From the NCBI GenBank assembly GCA_900769815.1, contig CAAGID010000021.1:1-16754 (forward strand): a stretch of DNA of 16,754 nucleotides, written 5' to 3'. Below are positions 1 to 7,737 of the stretch, piece after piece (position 1 is the stretch's first letter; each line of letters starts with the position of its first letter). Source of the stretch: Clostridia bacterium (lineage in GTDB: Bacteria > Bacillota > Clostridia > Christensenellales > QALW01). The notes under the pieces are model-generated. The model saw only the letters and a list, made by a program, of their open reading frames with translations. It made no database searches and had not been told where the DNA came from. The position numbers and the translations under genes were made by a program.

Positions 1-89
1 CACTTGCAAAATCCGGTCATTTACGTCTGTGTAAACTCCCTCTTTTGCAAGTTCTGCGCCTTGCCTTGCAAGGTTTTCTCGAACTCTGA
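1..89. other. Gene-free contig edge, repeat-like
   Basis: No credible gene is visible. The hexamer TTGCAA occurs three times (4-9, 45-50, 66-71), and the third sits inside a 10-bp palindrome CCTTGCAAGG (64-73). One minus-strand frame and one plus-strand frame are open across this stretch, but neither has a start codon with a ribosome site, and being open in several frames is common in intergenic repeats. The stretch lies at the contig end, where assemblies often break in dispersed repeats. I infer a dispersed intergenic repeat, or the edge of an unseen neighbouring gene. Confidence 0.35.
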
Positions 90-116
90 CAGTCTGCTGA
101 CTTTGTCAGCAGACTG
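90..116. repeat. 12-bp perfect inverted repeat (hairpin)
   Basis: The arms CAGTCTGCTGAC (90-101) and GTCAGCAGACTG (105-116) are perfectly complementary around a TTT loop. No T-run follows on either strand, so alone it is not a standard intrinsic terminator. It sits directly next to the terminator at 117-143. It may protect or help terminate the pheST transcript from the other strand, or be part of the repeat at the contig edge. Confidence 0.7.
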
Positions 117-143
117 AAGCCTTCTAAAAAGAAGGCTTTTTTT
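117..143 (+). terminator. Intrinsic terminator, plus-strand orientation
   Basis: The arms AAGCCTTCT (117-125) and AGAAGGCTT (130-138) form a 9-bp stem with an AAAA loop, and the T-run continues to 143. The orientation fits a plus-strand transcript entering from beyond the left edge. Read on the minus strand it falls just after the pheT stop but has no U-tract, so it would end pheST transcription less well. Confidence 0.7.
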
Positions 144-2517
144 AACCTCTTAAACTTGCACCGAAACGGTATTCAAGAGAACGAACAATTTTATCAAAGG
201 CCTTTTGGGCTTCTTCAGCCTTCAAGGTGCGTTCAGGGTTAAGCATTGTGATAGAGAAAGCAACGCTCATCTTGTTTTCCCCTAATGAATCACTCTTATA
301 AATATCAAAGAGCTTAACTTCCTTAACGATTTGACCGCCTGCTGACTTAATTGCATCAAGCATAGGTCCGATTTCCTGAGTGGTGTCAACCAATACTGCA
401 AGGTCACGCTCAATGGAAGGATATTTAGGAAGTGCAGTATAAAGAACTTTTGCATTTGCGATAGCAAAGATATTTTGAAGGTCAAGCTGAGCTATAAGAG
501 GACGGCCTTCAATATCAAACTTCTGTGCAACGTCGGGATGAATTTCGCCCATAACACCTAAAACGTTATTGCCTTGCGTAATTACTGCCTGACGGCCCGG
601 GTGCATAAAGGGTTCTTCACTGCGTGCATAAGTTGCTTTAATATTAAAGCGTTTAAATATGGTTTCAACCATTGCCTTTAAGGTAAAGAAATCTTCATTT
701 TGACCCATAATGCCGATGCACAAAGCCTTTCTTTCTTCAGGCTGTTCAGTTACGGGAACTTCTTTAGGAATAAAGAGCTTTGAAATCTCAAAAAGACGCA
801 TATCAGAAGTGCCCTTATTAAAGTTTGTTGCCATAACGGTAAGCATACTTGAGAAAAGCTGGGTACGCATTATGGAATAATCTTCGCCTAAAGGATTTAT
901 AAGTTTAACGGTATTATCAGAAGAAATATTAAGCATATCATATGCCTTTTGTGAGATAAATGAGTAGGTTGCAATCTCGTTTGCACCCATTGAAAGGAGT
1001 TCTTCCTTAGTAATATCTGACATCTGATGCTGTTTTGTCTTTGTACCTCTTGTTAAAACGCCTGATAAGGGGCGAGAAATAATGTGGTCATAGCCGTAAA
1101 CACGGATAATTTCTTCAGCAATATCGTGTACACCCTCAATATCATCACGGCGTGTTGGGATAAGGCAGGTAATAACGTCGTCTTTAAGCTCAGCCTTAAT
1201 GCCCAGATTCTTAAGAATTGTAAGAATAATATCTGTGGGAACGGTAATGCCTAAAAGCTCTTCAATACGCTTTAAGGGTGCAAGAATAGTTTTATCCTCA
1301 GGTAAAACTTCATAAACGTCAGGATGCCAGGAGGTAACGTCGCCTGCATCAAGCTCATCAATAAGGCTCAATGCACGGTTTAAAGCATAATCACAACCTC
1401 CTGCATCAACGCCCTTTTCAAAGCGTGAGCTTGCTTCAGTTGCAATACCTAAGGTTCTTGCAGTCTTTCTAACGCTGTCACGACGGAATTTAGCTGACTC
1501 AAAGAAAATAGCCTTTGTGCTTTCCTTGATTTCACTGTTTTCGCCGCCCATAACACCTGCAATACCAACTGAACGCTCTCCGTCGGCAATAACAAGCATA
1601 TCGTTATTTAAGGTGTGTTCTTTTGAATCAAGAGTCGTAAGCATTTCATTTTCGTTAGCACGGCGAACGATAATTGAACCCTTTGCAATATCGGAAACGT
1701 CAAAAGCGTGCATAGGCTGTCCCGTTTCAAGCATTACGAAGTTAGTAATATCAACGATATTGTTTATGGGACGCATACCTGCTGATAAAAGACAGTCAGC
1801 CATCCACTTGGGAGATGGAGCAACGCGGATATTTTCAACTGTTGCACCAACGTAACGGGGGCAAAGGTCAAAATCTTCAACGGTAACGCTGATGGGATAA
1901 GCAGTTTCCTTTTTTGTCTTATAAGTTACCTGGGGAAGTTTAATCTCCTTATTTAAGCAAACTGCAACCTCGCGGGCAATACCTAAAATTGAGTTACAGT
2001 CAGGTCTGTTTGAAGTAACGGAAAAATCAATTACGCAGTCGTCAGCACCAATAACGGTGTTAACGTCAGTACCGGGAGTCCATTTTTCATCTAAAATAAG
2101 AATACCGTAAACGTCAGCACCGGGGAAATCACTACCTTTGAGGCAAAGTTCCTCGCCTGAACACATCATACCATTGGAGGGCACACCGCGAAGCTTACCT
2201 TTTTTAATGTGCATACCGTTAGGCAAGTGTGAATCGTGTAACGCTGCAGGCACGTGTGCACCAACAAAAACGTTGTCAGCACCTGTTACGATCTGTACAG
2301 TTTCTTCTTGACCAATATCAAGCTGACAAATCTGTAAATGGTCAGAATCGGGATGCTTTTCAATTTCAAGAATTTTTGCAACAACAACGTTAGTCATAAC
2401 GCTGTTTTTTTCCATACCCTCAACTTCAAAGCCCTGGGAAGTCATTTTATCGCATAAAACCTCAGGGGTAACGTCAATATCAACGTATCTCTTTAACCAA
2501 TTAAGTGAAACTTTCAT
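142..2517 (-). CDS. pheT: Phenylalanine--tRNA ligase beta subunit
   Basis: This is the beta chain of the cytoplasmic alpha2-beta2 phenylalanyl-tRNA synthetase, which charges tRNA-Phe with phenylalanine. It binds tRNA, edits mischarged Tyr-tRNA-Phe and supports the PheS catalytic core. At 791 residues it has the usual bacterial length. The N-terminal part carries an OB-fold tRNA-binding domain at about 40-155 (HPDSDHLQICQ at 55-65). The B3/B4 editing region follows after VTSNRPDCNSILGIAREV (167-184), then the B5 and catalytic-like domains. About the last 100 residues are a ferredoxin-fold anticodon-binding domain (KYPSIERDLAVLVD, and a MSVAFSITMLNPERTL stretch). The ATG has a purine-rich AAGGGGG site upstream. 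Only 14 bases separate it from pheS, so both are expressed from the pheS T-box leader. Nothing in it looks broken. Confidence 0.98.
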   Translation of the reverse strand: MKVSLNWLKRYVDIDVTPEVLCDKMTSQGFEVEGMEKNSVMTNVVVAKILEIEKHPDSDHLQICQLDIGQEETVQIVTGADNVFVGAHVPAALHDSHLPNGMHIKKGKLRGVPSNGMMCSGEELCLKGSDFPGADVYGILILDEKWTPGTDVNTVIGADDCVIDFSVTSNRPDCNSILGIAREVAVCLNKEIKLPQVTYKTKKETAYPISVTVEDFDLCPRYVGATVENIRVAPSPKWMADCLLSAGMRPINNIVDITNFVMLETGQPMHAFDVSDIAKGSIIVRRANENEMLTTLDSKEHTLNNDMLVIADGERSVGIAGVMGGENSEIKESTKAIFFESAKFRRDSVRKTARTLGIATEASSRFEKGVDAGGCDYALNRALSLIDELDAGDVTSWHPDVYEVLPEDKTILAPLKRIEELLGITVPTDIILTILKNLGIKAELKDDVITCLIPTRRDDIEGVHDIAEEIIRVYGYDHIISRPLSGVLTRGTKTKQHQMSDITKEELLSMGANEIATYSFISQKAYDMLNISSDNTVKLINPLGEDYSIMRTQLFSSMLTVMATNFNKGTSDMRLFEISKLFIPKEVPVTEQPEERKALCIGIMGQNEDFFTLKAMVETIFKRFNIKATYARSEEPFMHPGRQAVITQGNNVLGVMGEIHPDVAQKFDIEGRPLIAQLDLQNIFAIANAKVLYTALPKYPSIERDLAVLVDTTQEIGPMLDAIKSAGGQIVKEVKLFDIYKSDSLGENKMSVAFSITMLNPERTLKAEEAQKAFDKIVRSLEYRFGASLRG

Positions 2518-2531
2518 TTTATTTTACCCCC

Positions 2532-3554
2532 TTATTTAAACTGCTTAAGAAAACGTATGTCGTTTTCGAATACAAGACGAAGATCAGGAATTTTATAGCT
2601 TGTTGTAGTAATACGGTCAATACCGATACCGAAGGCGAAGCCTGAATATACTTCAGGGTCAATACCGCATTCCCTTAAAACGTTGGGGTGTACGATACCT
2701 GCACCTAAAATTTCAATCCAGCCTGTGCCTTTACATACGCGGCAGCCTTTTCCGCCACACTCTGTGCAGGAAAGGTCAACTTCAACTGAAGGCTCAGTAA
2801 AGGGGAAGTATGAAGGACGGAATTTAACTTTAACGTCGCTTCCATACATTTCGTGGGCAAACTCCTCCAAAACGTACTTTAAGTGGCAAAGGTTAATTCC
2901 CTTATCAACAACAAGACCCTCAAGCTGATGGAAAACGGGGGAGTGCGTTGCATCAACCTCGTCAGCACGGTAAACTCTGCCCGGGCAAATAACGCGGATT
3001 GGTACGTTTCTGGTTTTCATAGTACGAATCTGTGCAGCAGAGGTCTGTGTTCTTAATAAGAGATTCTTGGCAATATAGAAGGTATCCTGCATATCACGGG
3101 CAGGATGGTCTTCAGGAAGGTTTAAAGCCTTAAAGTTATAATAATCTGTTTCAACTTCAGGACCGTCAACAATATCAAAACCCATTGAACGGAAGATTTC
3201 ACACATTCTCTCCTGAGTCAATGAAAGGGGATGAAGTGTTCCGCGTCTTTCAGGGCTTGCAGGAATGGTTACGTCAATAACCTCGTCCTTTAACTGCTGT
3301 GCTCTTTTTAAAGAGTTAAGCTCATCCTTTTTATTTACTATTGCCTCTTCAATTAAATTGCGAAGCTCGTTAACCTTTTGTCCCATTTTAGGTCTGTCTT
3401 CAGGTGAAAGGGAACCCATTGAACGTAAGATCTCAGTTAATTCGCCCTTTTTACCGCAAAACTGTACACGAAGGCTCTCAAGGTCATTAAGATTTTCGAG
3501 TTTTTCCAGTTGTTCTTCAAAGCGTGCTTTCACGCCTGCTAATTTTTCAAGCAT
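2532..3554 (-). CDS. pheS: Phenylalanine--tRNA ligase alpha subunit
   Basis: This is the catalytic alpha chain of the class II phenylalanyl-tRNA synthetase, 340 residues. Residues 1-90 form the charged N-terminal coiled-coil arm that contacts tRNA. Motif 2 is at about 192-213 (GRVYRADEVDATHSPVFHQ) and motif 3 at 306-314 (FAFGIGIDR). Cysteines 263, 266, 271 and 274 form the cluster typical of Gram-positive PheS (CTECGGKGCRVCKGTGW). I chose ATG 3554 because AGGAGG lies just upstream. A 13-residue longer reading from TTG at 3593 would translate the T-box terminator and has no ribosome site. The gene is first in the pheST operon and is controlled by transcription attenuation in its leader. Confidence 0.98.
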   Translation of the reverse strand: MLEKLAGVKARFEEQLEKLENLNDLESLRVQFCGKKGELTEILRSMGSLSPEDRPKMGQKVNELRNLIEEAIVNKKDELNSLKRAQQLKDEVIDVTIPASPERRGTLHPLSLTQERMCEIFRSMGFDIVDGPEVETDYYNFKALNLPEDHPARDMQDTFYIAKNLLLRTQTSAAQIRTMKTRNVPIRVICPGRVYRADEVDATHSPVFHQLEGLVVDKGINLCHLKYVLEEFAHEMYGSDVKVKFRPSYFPFTEPSVEVDLSCTECGGKGCRVCKGTGWIEILGAGIVHPNVLRECGIDPEVYSGFAFGIGIDRITTTSYKIPDLRLVFENDIRFLKQFK

Positions 3555-3567
3555 ATTTTTTCCTCCT

Positions 3568-3606
3568 AAAAAAATAAAAAGGCCTTTCGCCAAGGGACGA
3601 AAAGCC
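3568..3606 (-). terminator. T-box regulatory terminator
   Basis: Read on the minus strand, GGCTTTTCG (3598-3606) pairs with CGAAAGGCC (3581-3589; one U-G pair) around an 8-base loop, followed by TTTTTATTTTTTT (3568-3580). Its 5' arm overlaps the end of the T-box sequence at 3605-3619, so terminator and antiterminator are mutually exclusive. That is the expected layout of a T-box switch. Confidence 0.93.
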
Positions 3607-3814
3607 GTGTTACCACCCTAATTTACACTCAAACAAGTGCCTCAACAACGTAACGGTGTTTCTCCGTTCAAGCCTACTGAAAAATTCAGCCTGACAACTC
3701 CAAAGGGAACTTCACCTAAACAGTCTTAAAAGCACTTCCACCATTGTGCCTCTCTCTGTGTAAGCCAAAGTTTAAGTTACTTTCCTTTTTCACAGTCTTT
3801 AATATTTAGTTTAC
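3581..3814 (-). promoter_or_regulatory. T-box riboswitch, tRNA-Phe specific
   Basis: This leader RNA senses uncharged tRNA-Phe and allows pheST transcription when phenylalanine charging is low. Visible on the minus strand are AGAGAGA (3751-3757) and ATGGTGGAA (3737-3745), matching the conserved apical part of stem I. The specifier loop has loop-E halves AGTA (3778-3781) and GAA (3711-3713), enclosing an 8-bp helix ACTTAAAC/GTTTAGGT. The specifier triplet is TTC (3707-3709), a Phe codon. The T-box sequence AGGGTGGTAACACGG is at 3605-3619. Its TGGT would pair with an ACCA acceptor end, fitting the A73 discriminator of tRNA-Phe. The downstream gene identity agrees with the specifier. Confidence 0.96.
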
Positions 3815-3820
3815 TCTTGT

Positions 3821-3849
3821 ATTTTACCATATACTATAATTTTAGGCAA
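3821..3849 (-). promoter_or_regulatory. Sigma-A promoter of the pheST T-box leader
   Basis: On the minus strand the -35 is TTGCCT (3844-3849, 4 of 6 matches) and the -10 is TAAAAT (3821-3826, 5 of 6), with a 17-bp spacer. The predicted start near 3814 lies just upstream of stem I of the T-box. The -35 is also the right arm of an AGGCAA/TTGCCT inverted repeat just after the stop of the upstream sugar operon. Confidence 0.75.
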
Positions 3850-3867
3850 GTGAAATTTAATTTTGCC

Positions 3868-4218
3868 TTAAAAATTAAGATAGAAAACAATTATACCGAC
3901 AACGACTAAAATATTGCCGATAATTTTTTTGAAAGTAAGCTTTTCCTTGAAGAAATAAAAGGAAAGCAAGGTAACAAGGAAAGGCCCTATAGCCTCAATA
4001 ACGGGAGCGTCCTTATATTCAAGACCGATTCTGTATGCTAAAATAGGCAGAACCATTGAAATTAACATAAGCCCGTAGCCTGAAATAACGTACAAATTAA
4101 GATATTCCCTTATGGCGGAGGAATAATTCTTTTTTGCACCCGTTTTTAAAAGAATTTGCGACAGAGACGATATTATTACTGAGCCGCACATCAGTAAAAT
4201 TCCCCATAATTTAGGCAT
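3868..4218 (-). CDS. SMR/EamA-type small membrane protein, ArnF-like
   Basis: A 116-residue protein with four predicted membrane helices (about 4-22, 43-64, 70-90, 97-114), the size and topology of the small multidrug resistance / DMT superfamily. SSLSQILLKTGAKK (17-30) in helix 1 resembles the start of ArnE/ArnF and EmrE-like proteins. Family knowledge says such short proteins work as dimers, and ArnE/ArnF flip undecaprenyl-phosphate aminoarabinose. It overlaps the end of a second SMR-like gene by 8 bases, an arrangement typical of heterodimeric SMR pairs. I chose ATG 4218; a GTG two codons earlier (4224) is possible. It is last in the sugar operon, so a lipid-linked sugar flippase subunit is more likely than a drug exporter. 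Substrate is inferred. Confidence 0.8.
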   Translation of the reverse strand: MPKLWGILLMCGSVIISSLSQILLKTGAKKNYSSAIREYLNLYVISGYGLMLISMVLPILAYRIGLEYKDAPVIEAIGPFLVTLLSFYFFKEKLTFKKIIGNILVVVGIIVFYLNF

Positions 4219-4564
4219 TATCACTATTTACTATCAACGTACCGATGACGATGATAACTACTCCTATAATATTTGAAAGGCGTATTTCCTCCTGAAAGAT
4301 AAGAAACGCCCAGAGAAGCGACCAAATGAGAGCAAGGGAACGGTTAACGTATGCCACCGAAAGGTCAACGCGTTTTATTATCTGTTGCCATAAAATTGCG
4401 TAAACGCCTAAAACTAAAAACTCGCAGCCAAACCAAAGGATGAAGCCTAAGGAAAGAAACTGATGGTTGCCTGCAAAGCGTCCGCAAACGCCTGCAAGAG
4501 TATATATAATAACGGCTACCTGCAGAAAAATTGCCATCTGCAGGCTTAATTTTTTCTTGCTCAT
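4211..4564 (-). CDS. SMR/EamA-type small membrane protein, ArnE-like
   Basis: A 117-residue protein with four predicted helices (about 11-29, 38-60, 68-90, 97-113). The stretch VDLSVAYVNRSLALIWSLLW (66-85) followed by FQEE before the last helix is typical of EamA/SMR half-transporters. Its sequence is clearly different from the next gene downstream, so the two probably form a heterodimer rather than being a recent duplication. It starts in an ATGA overlap with the ATP-grasp gene and should be translationally coupled to it. I infer one half of a flippase for the undecaprenyl-linked sugar made by the upstream genes. Confidence 0.78.
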   Translation of the reverse strand: MSKKKLSLQMAIFLQVAVIIYTLAGVCGRFAGNHQFLSLGFILWFGCEFLVLGVYAILWQQIIKRVDLSVAYVNRSLALIWSLLWAFLIFQEEIRLSNIIGVVIIVIGTLIVNSDNA

Positions 4565-5706
4565 TCTGTTAACTCCGAAAGACTCATAAGTTTTTGGAAA
4601 CTATCGCATAAAAGAATATAGAAGCCGTAACGTGTACCGCTGTCAACGATTTTATGCTCGCCAATAGGCTCAATGTTGCTTACGAAATAAAGGGATTCAG
4701 GAGATTCTTTCTTGATTTTATTTAAAATATCTACGTCTTTCTGCTCAAAAACAAAGCGGATAGCGGAAAAACCGGGTTCTTTATATTTTGATAAATCGGG
4801 AGTCTTACCGCAAGCAGTATCAATTACCATTTTAACAAAATCATAGCCGGTTGAAAGATATACAAGGTCAGAGCCTATACAGTCGCCGCCCATACGAGAG
4901 CCTATTTCAATAATGCGTACCTCGCCTTCAGAAGTAATTCTGAACTCAGCGTGTGAAGCACCAAATCTGATTTCAAGAGCATCAAGACCTTTAAAAATCT
5001 CGTCTTTGACTTTTTTAAGCATATCCTCACTTAGTGGCGCGGGCTCCATATGACCCGTTTCAATAAAGTGGGGTGCACCGGTAGTAAATTTTTTTGTAAC
5101 GGTAAGCATAGTGTGAGTGCCATCAAAGGAAATACTTTCGCAAGAATATTCAGGACCCTCAATATACTCCTCTAAAATAGCCATTTTTTCAAAGGACTGC
5201 TCGCAGGAGATTTTAATTGCTTCTGCTAAATCATTTTTATCATAAACCTTTGTAATGCCTCGGCTGCCTGAACGGTCTGTAGGCTTTACGATTACGGGAA
5301 ATGTAAAGGCATTAAAGTCAAGCTCGTCAACACTTGAAATTTTTGCAAAATAAGGAGTATTTACGTTGTTTTCCTTAAAAGCACAACGCATAAGATATTT
5401 ATTGGTTGAAATATCAATACATTTTTTGCTGTTGTGGGGTAAACCTAATTTTTTCTGTAAATATTGCACCGTAATATTTGCAAGGTCTGACGCTATCGTT
5501 ACAACGGCATCAGGCTGTATTTTTTTACATTCCTCTAAAATAAGGTCTTTTTCAATGATACTGATAGGGTAGAAGAAATCAGCGGTTTTTTCGCCTATAG
5601 AGCCGTCTTGCCAGGCAAAAACGTGTGTTTCGTAACCCATTTCCTTTGCTTTTAAAATAAGCGGATTCTGGAAATCATTAGCACCGATAATAACTATTTT
5701 TTTCAT
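4561..5706 (-). CDS. ATP-grasp carboxylate-amine ligase
   Basis: A 381-residue cytoplasmic ATP-grasp enzyme. This superfamily activates a carboxylate as an acyl phosphate and joins it to an amine or similar nucleophile. Residues 1-100 form a pre-ATP-grasp Rossmann-like domain (KKIVIIGAND at 2-11). The ATP-binding part has KPTDRSGSRG (141-150, lysine plus glycine-rich loop) and the hinge ILEEYIEGPEYS. The metal and phosphate ligands appear as HAEF (252-255) and EIGSRMGGD (267-275). I chose ATG 5706 because AAGGA lies 7 bases upstream; a reading from TTG 5721 would overlap the previous gene. It sits between a sugar aminotransferase and the flippase pair. I infer that it acylates or aminoacylates the amino-sugar; the substrate is not visible from sequence. 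Confidence 0.85.
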   Translation of the reverse strand: MKKIVIIGANDFQNPLILKAKEMGYETHVFAWQDGSIGEKTADFFYPISIIEKDLILEECKKIQPDAVVTIASDLANITVQYLQKKLGLPHNSKKCIDISTNKYLMRCAFKENNVNTPYFAKISSVDELDFNAFTFPVIVKPTDRSGSRGITKVYDKNDLAEAIKISCEQSFEKMAILEEYIEGPEYSCESISFDGTHTMLTVTKKFTTGAPHFIETGHMEPAPLSEDMLKKVKDEIFKGLDALEIRFGASHAEFRITSEGEVRIIEIGSRMGGDCIGSDLVYLSTGYDFVKMVIDTACGKTPDLSKYKEPGFSAIRFVFEQKDVDILNKIKKESPESLYFVSNIEPIGEHKIVDSGTRYGFYILLCDSFQKLMSLSELTE

Positions 5707-5710
5707 TGTT

Positions 5711-6742
5711 TTATCCTTCAAAAAAACTGTTTATGGTATCTGCAATATGCTTTATTTGTCCTTTTTCTATAAGAAGCGGAAAATTAAGTATCCGTGCTTG
5801 AGAATATTCAGTACCTTCAAAAACTTCGTCAACGTTGAAAATATCCGTAACGGCGGGATACCAGTCACTTACGGCAATATTTTTATCAAGTAAGCAATCA
5901 ATAAGCTGTTTTCTGATTATAGGGTCAACGTAAATGTTAAATCGCCAGGGAGATGCACCCTCGTTAAAGCGATAACGCTTAAGCTTATCATTATAGCCTA
6001 TAAGTGAATCATAAATTTTAACGGCATCTCTGCGTTTTGAAATAATTTCTTCTGAAGTCTCTGCCTTTAGAATAATTTCCTTTTTCAATTCATTGTCAAT
6101 ATCATAAAGAAACATTGAGGCGGCATTTTTTATTAAGCCGTCATAAACGCACCGTTGCCAAAACTTATTGGGGTTGTTTCTTAAAACACGGTATAATTTT
6201 GAAAAAGTTTCGCAATTATCACCAATTTGGTCAGTATAAGGCGGAAGATCTTTAATAAGGGCATTTATACCGTCAACCTCTTTATCGGTTGCTAATATGC
6301 CGCCGTTACCTAATTCAACCGTCTTTGAATGGCCGAAACTGAATACGGCATAATCACCGAAGTCGCCTGCAAAACGATTATCAATACGAGCACCCAAAGC
6401 TGAAGCGCAATCCTCAATTACTATAGCACCGATAGAATGAAGATAAGTGGTAATATCATTTATTTTTTCTATTGTATTGCCGTACATATGGGGGATAACT
6501 GCCGCTTCAACGGGCGGAAGTTTCTTTACAATATCAAGAGTAATGTTTCCGGTAAAAGGATCAACGTCACAAAAAACAGGAGTATTGCCCGATAGAATTA
6601 TCGGTAAAACTGCGGCGTAGCATATATTTGCAGGAACTAATACTTTTTTGTTTATTAAACCCTCGTTTTTAAGTGCCATATATATGGCAGCAGATCCTCT
6701 GCCTACCGTAACAACATTTTTTTTATTGGTAAAGTTGCTCAT
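5711..6742 (-). CDS. DegT/DnrJ/EryC1-family aminotransferase
   Basis: A 343-residue PLP enzyme of the fold-type I family that aminates keto-sugars. GRGSAAIYMAL (14-24) is the phosphate-binding N-terminal region. IEDCASALGA (109-118) holds the aspartate (D111) that contacts the PLP ring, and FSFGHSKTVELGNGG (134-148) holds the likely Schiff-base lysine K140. The common family form here is SFH..K....GEGG, so G for the first H and N for E are small departures. It is about 30 residues shorter than WecE and only distantly similar to the WecE-like gene in the same operon. It begins in an ATGA overlap with the SDR gene and lies 4 bases before the ATP-grasp gene. The substrate is unknown: a second amino group on the sugar, or the amine used by the ATP-grasp enzyme. 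Confidence 0.85.
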   Translation of the reverse strand: MSNFTNKKNVVTVGRGSAAIYMALKNEGLINKKVLVPANICYAAVLPIILSGNTPVFCDVDPFTGNITLDIVKKLPPVEAAVIPHMYGNTIEKINDITTYLHSIGAIVIEDCASALGARIDNRFAGDFGDYAVFSFGHSKTVELGNGGILATDKEVDGINALIKDLPPYTDQIGDNCETFSKLYRVLRNNPNKFWQRCVYDGLIKNAASMFLYDIDNELKKEIILKAETSEEIISKRRDAVKIYDSLIGYNDKLKRYRFNEGASPWRFNIYVDPIIRKQLIDCLLDKNIAVSDWYPAVTDIFNVDEVFEGTEYSQARILNFPLLIEKGQIKHIADTINSFFEG

Positions 6743-7737
6743 AACGTTTCAGGACGGTCGGCTTCGTTGATATGATGATAGTTATGATATTCTTTTGTAA
6801 GCCATTCCTTTTTATAATCTGTATACATTTTCTTAAGGTCAGTATATTCGGGCTTCCAATTAAGTGCTTTCATTGCCTTTGAAATATCGTAAATGTATCC
6901 TCTTGTTATACCGGGTTTTTCAGGGCAAAGAGATACCTTAGAAACCTTATCCTTAGCAAAAACTTCAGCAAGTACAAGAGCTTCTTCATACTGTGAATAG
7001 CCTTTTCCGCTTGCAATGGTATATATGCCTGTTACTGTGTTATTTCTGATTGCCGCTTCAATGGCAGAAAGCACGTCTTTAATATAAATATGGTCACGTT
7101 TAATATTTTGGTCGCCCCAAACTTCAATATCTTCGCCTCGAAGAGCCTTTTCAAAGAAAATTTCAAAGGTACTCTTTTTATAGGAACCATCTTTATTAAG
7201 ATGACCTAATATTTCACCGTAACCGTGAACACCTGTAAGACGCAAAGAAATACCGTTTAAGCCAAAATCTTTGTTATAATAGGTAACAAAATGCTCGGCG
7301 GCAATTTTTGAAATAATATAAGGAGTATGGTCGCCACGGAATGAAACACCGTCATCTTCGGAAATAATTTCTTTATTTATATCGTTATAAACCTTATGCG
7401 ATGAAGTAAGGATAACACGTTTAATGTTGTTTTTACGGGCAAACTCCAATAAACGGTAAACACCAAGGGTATTGACCTCAAAAAATTTTTCAACGGGAGT
7501 CTCGTGTTCGGCAAGACAGGCGGAAAGGTCAATGATAGCTTCAATGTTTTCAGTGGGGAGGGAATCATAACAATTTTTATCACTTAAATCAATATACTGG
7601 AACTTAACTCCTTTTGATTCAAGGAATTGTCTTGGTTTTTCTGCTCTGCCTAAAGCAAGAACATCATAGCCTTTTTCCTTAAGATAAGGGCAAAGATATC
7701 TGCCAACATAACCTGTTGCACCAACAACTAAAATCAT
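6739..7737 (-). CDS. NAD(P)-dependent SDR sugar epimerase/dehydratase/reductase
   Basis: A 332-residue extended short-chain dehydrogenase of the GalE/RmlB/RmlD type, acting on nucleotide sugars in the cytoplasm. The NAD(P)-binding motif GATGYVG is at 6-12 and the catalytic set is TSS (111-113) plus Y140 and K144 (YIISK). The C-terminal part has YTIASGKGYS and LNWKPEY, typical of the substrate-binding half of the family. AGGAGG lies about 7 bases before ATG 7737, which overlaps the stop of the glycosyltransferase gene. Exact chemistry (4-epimerase, 4,6-dehydratase or 4-reductase) cannot be assigned by eye. In context it should prepare the keto-sugar for one of the two aminotransferases. Confidence 0.87.
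   Translation of the reverse strand: MILVVGATGYVGRYLCPYLKEKGYDVLALGRAEKPRQFLESKGVKFQYIDLSDKNCYDSLPTENIEAIIDLSACLAEHETPVEKFFEVNTLGVYRLLEFARKNNIKRVILTSSHKVYNDINKEIISEDDGVSFRGDHTPYIISKIAAEHFVTYYNKDFGLNGISLRLTGVHGYGEILGHLNKDGSYKKSTFEIFFEKALRGEDIEVWGDQNIKRDHIYIKDVLSAIEAAIRNNTVTGIYTIASGKGYSQYEEALVLAEVFAKDKVSKVSLCPEKPGITRGYIYDISKAMKALNWKPEYTDLKKMYTDYKKEWLTKEYHNYHHINEADRPETL

Noticed and set aside
1..90. Minus-strand open frame at the left edge as a partial gene
   Set aside because: No start codon with a ribosome site, several frames are open at once, and the protein cannot be recognised.
1517..1855. Plus-strand open frame inside pheT
   Set aside because: Low-complexity Ser/Ile-rich translation antisense to a conserved gene, with no ribosome site support.
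3555..3593. Longer pheS start at TTG 3593
   Set aside because: The extra 13 residues translate the T-box terminator; AGGAGG is positioned for ATG 3554.
5707..5721. TTG 5721 as start of the ATP-grasp gene
   Set aside because: It overlaps the end of the aminotransferase gene, whereas ATG 5706 has AAGGA 7 bases upstream and matches the usual family N-terminus.
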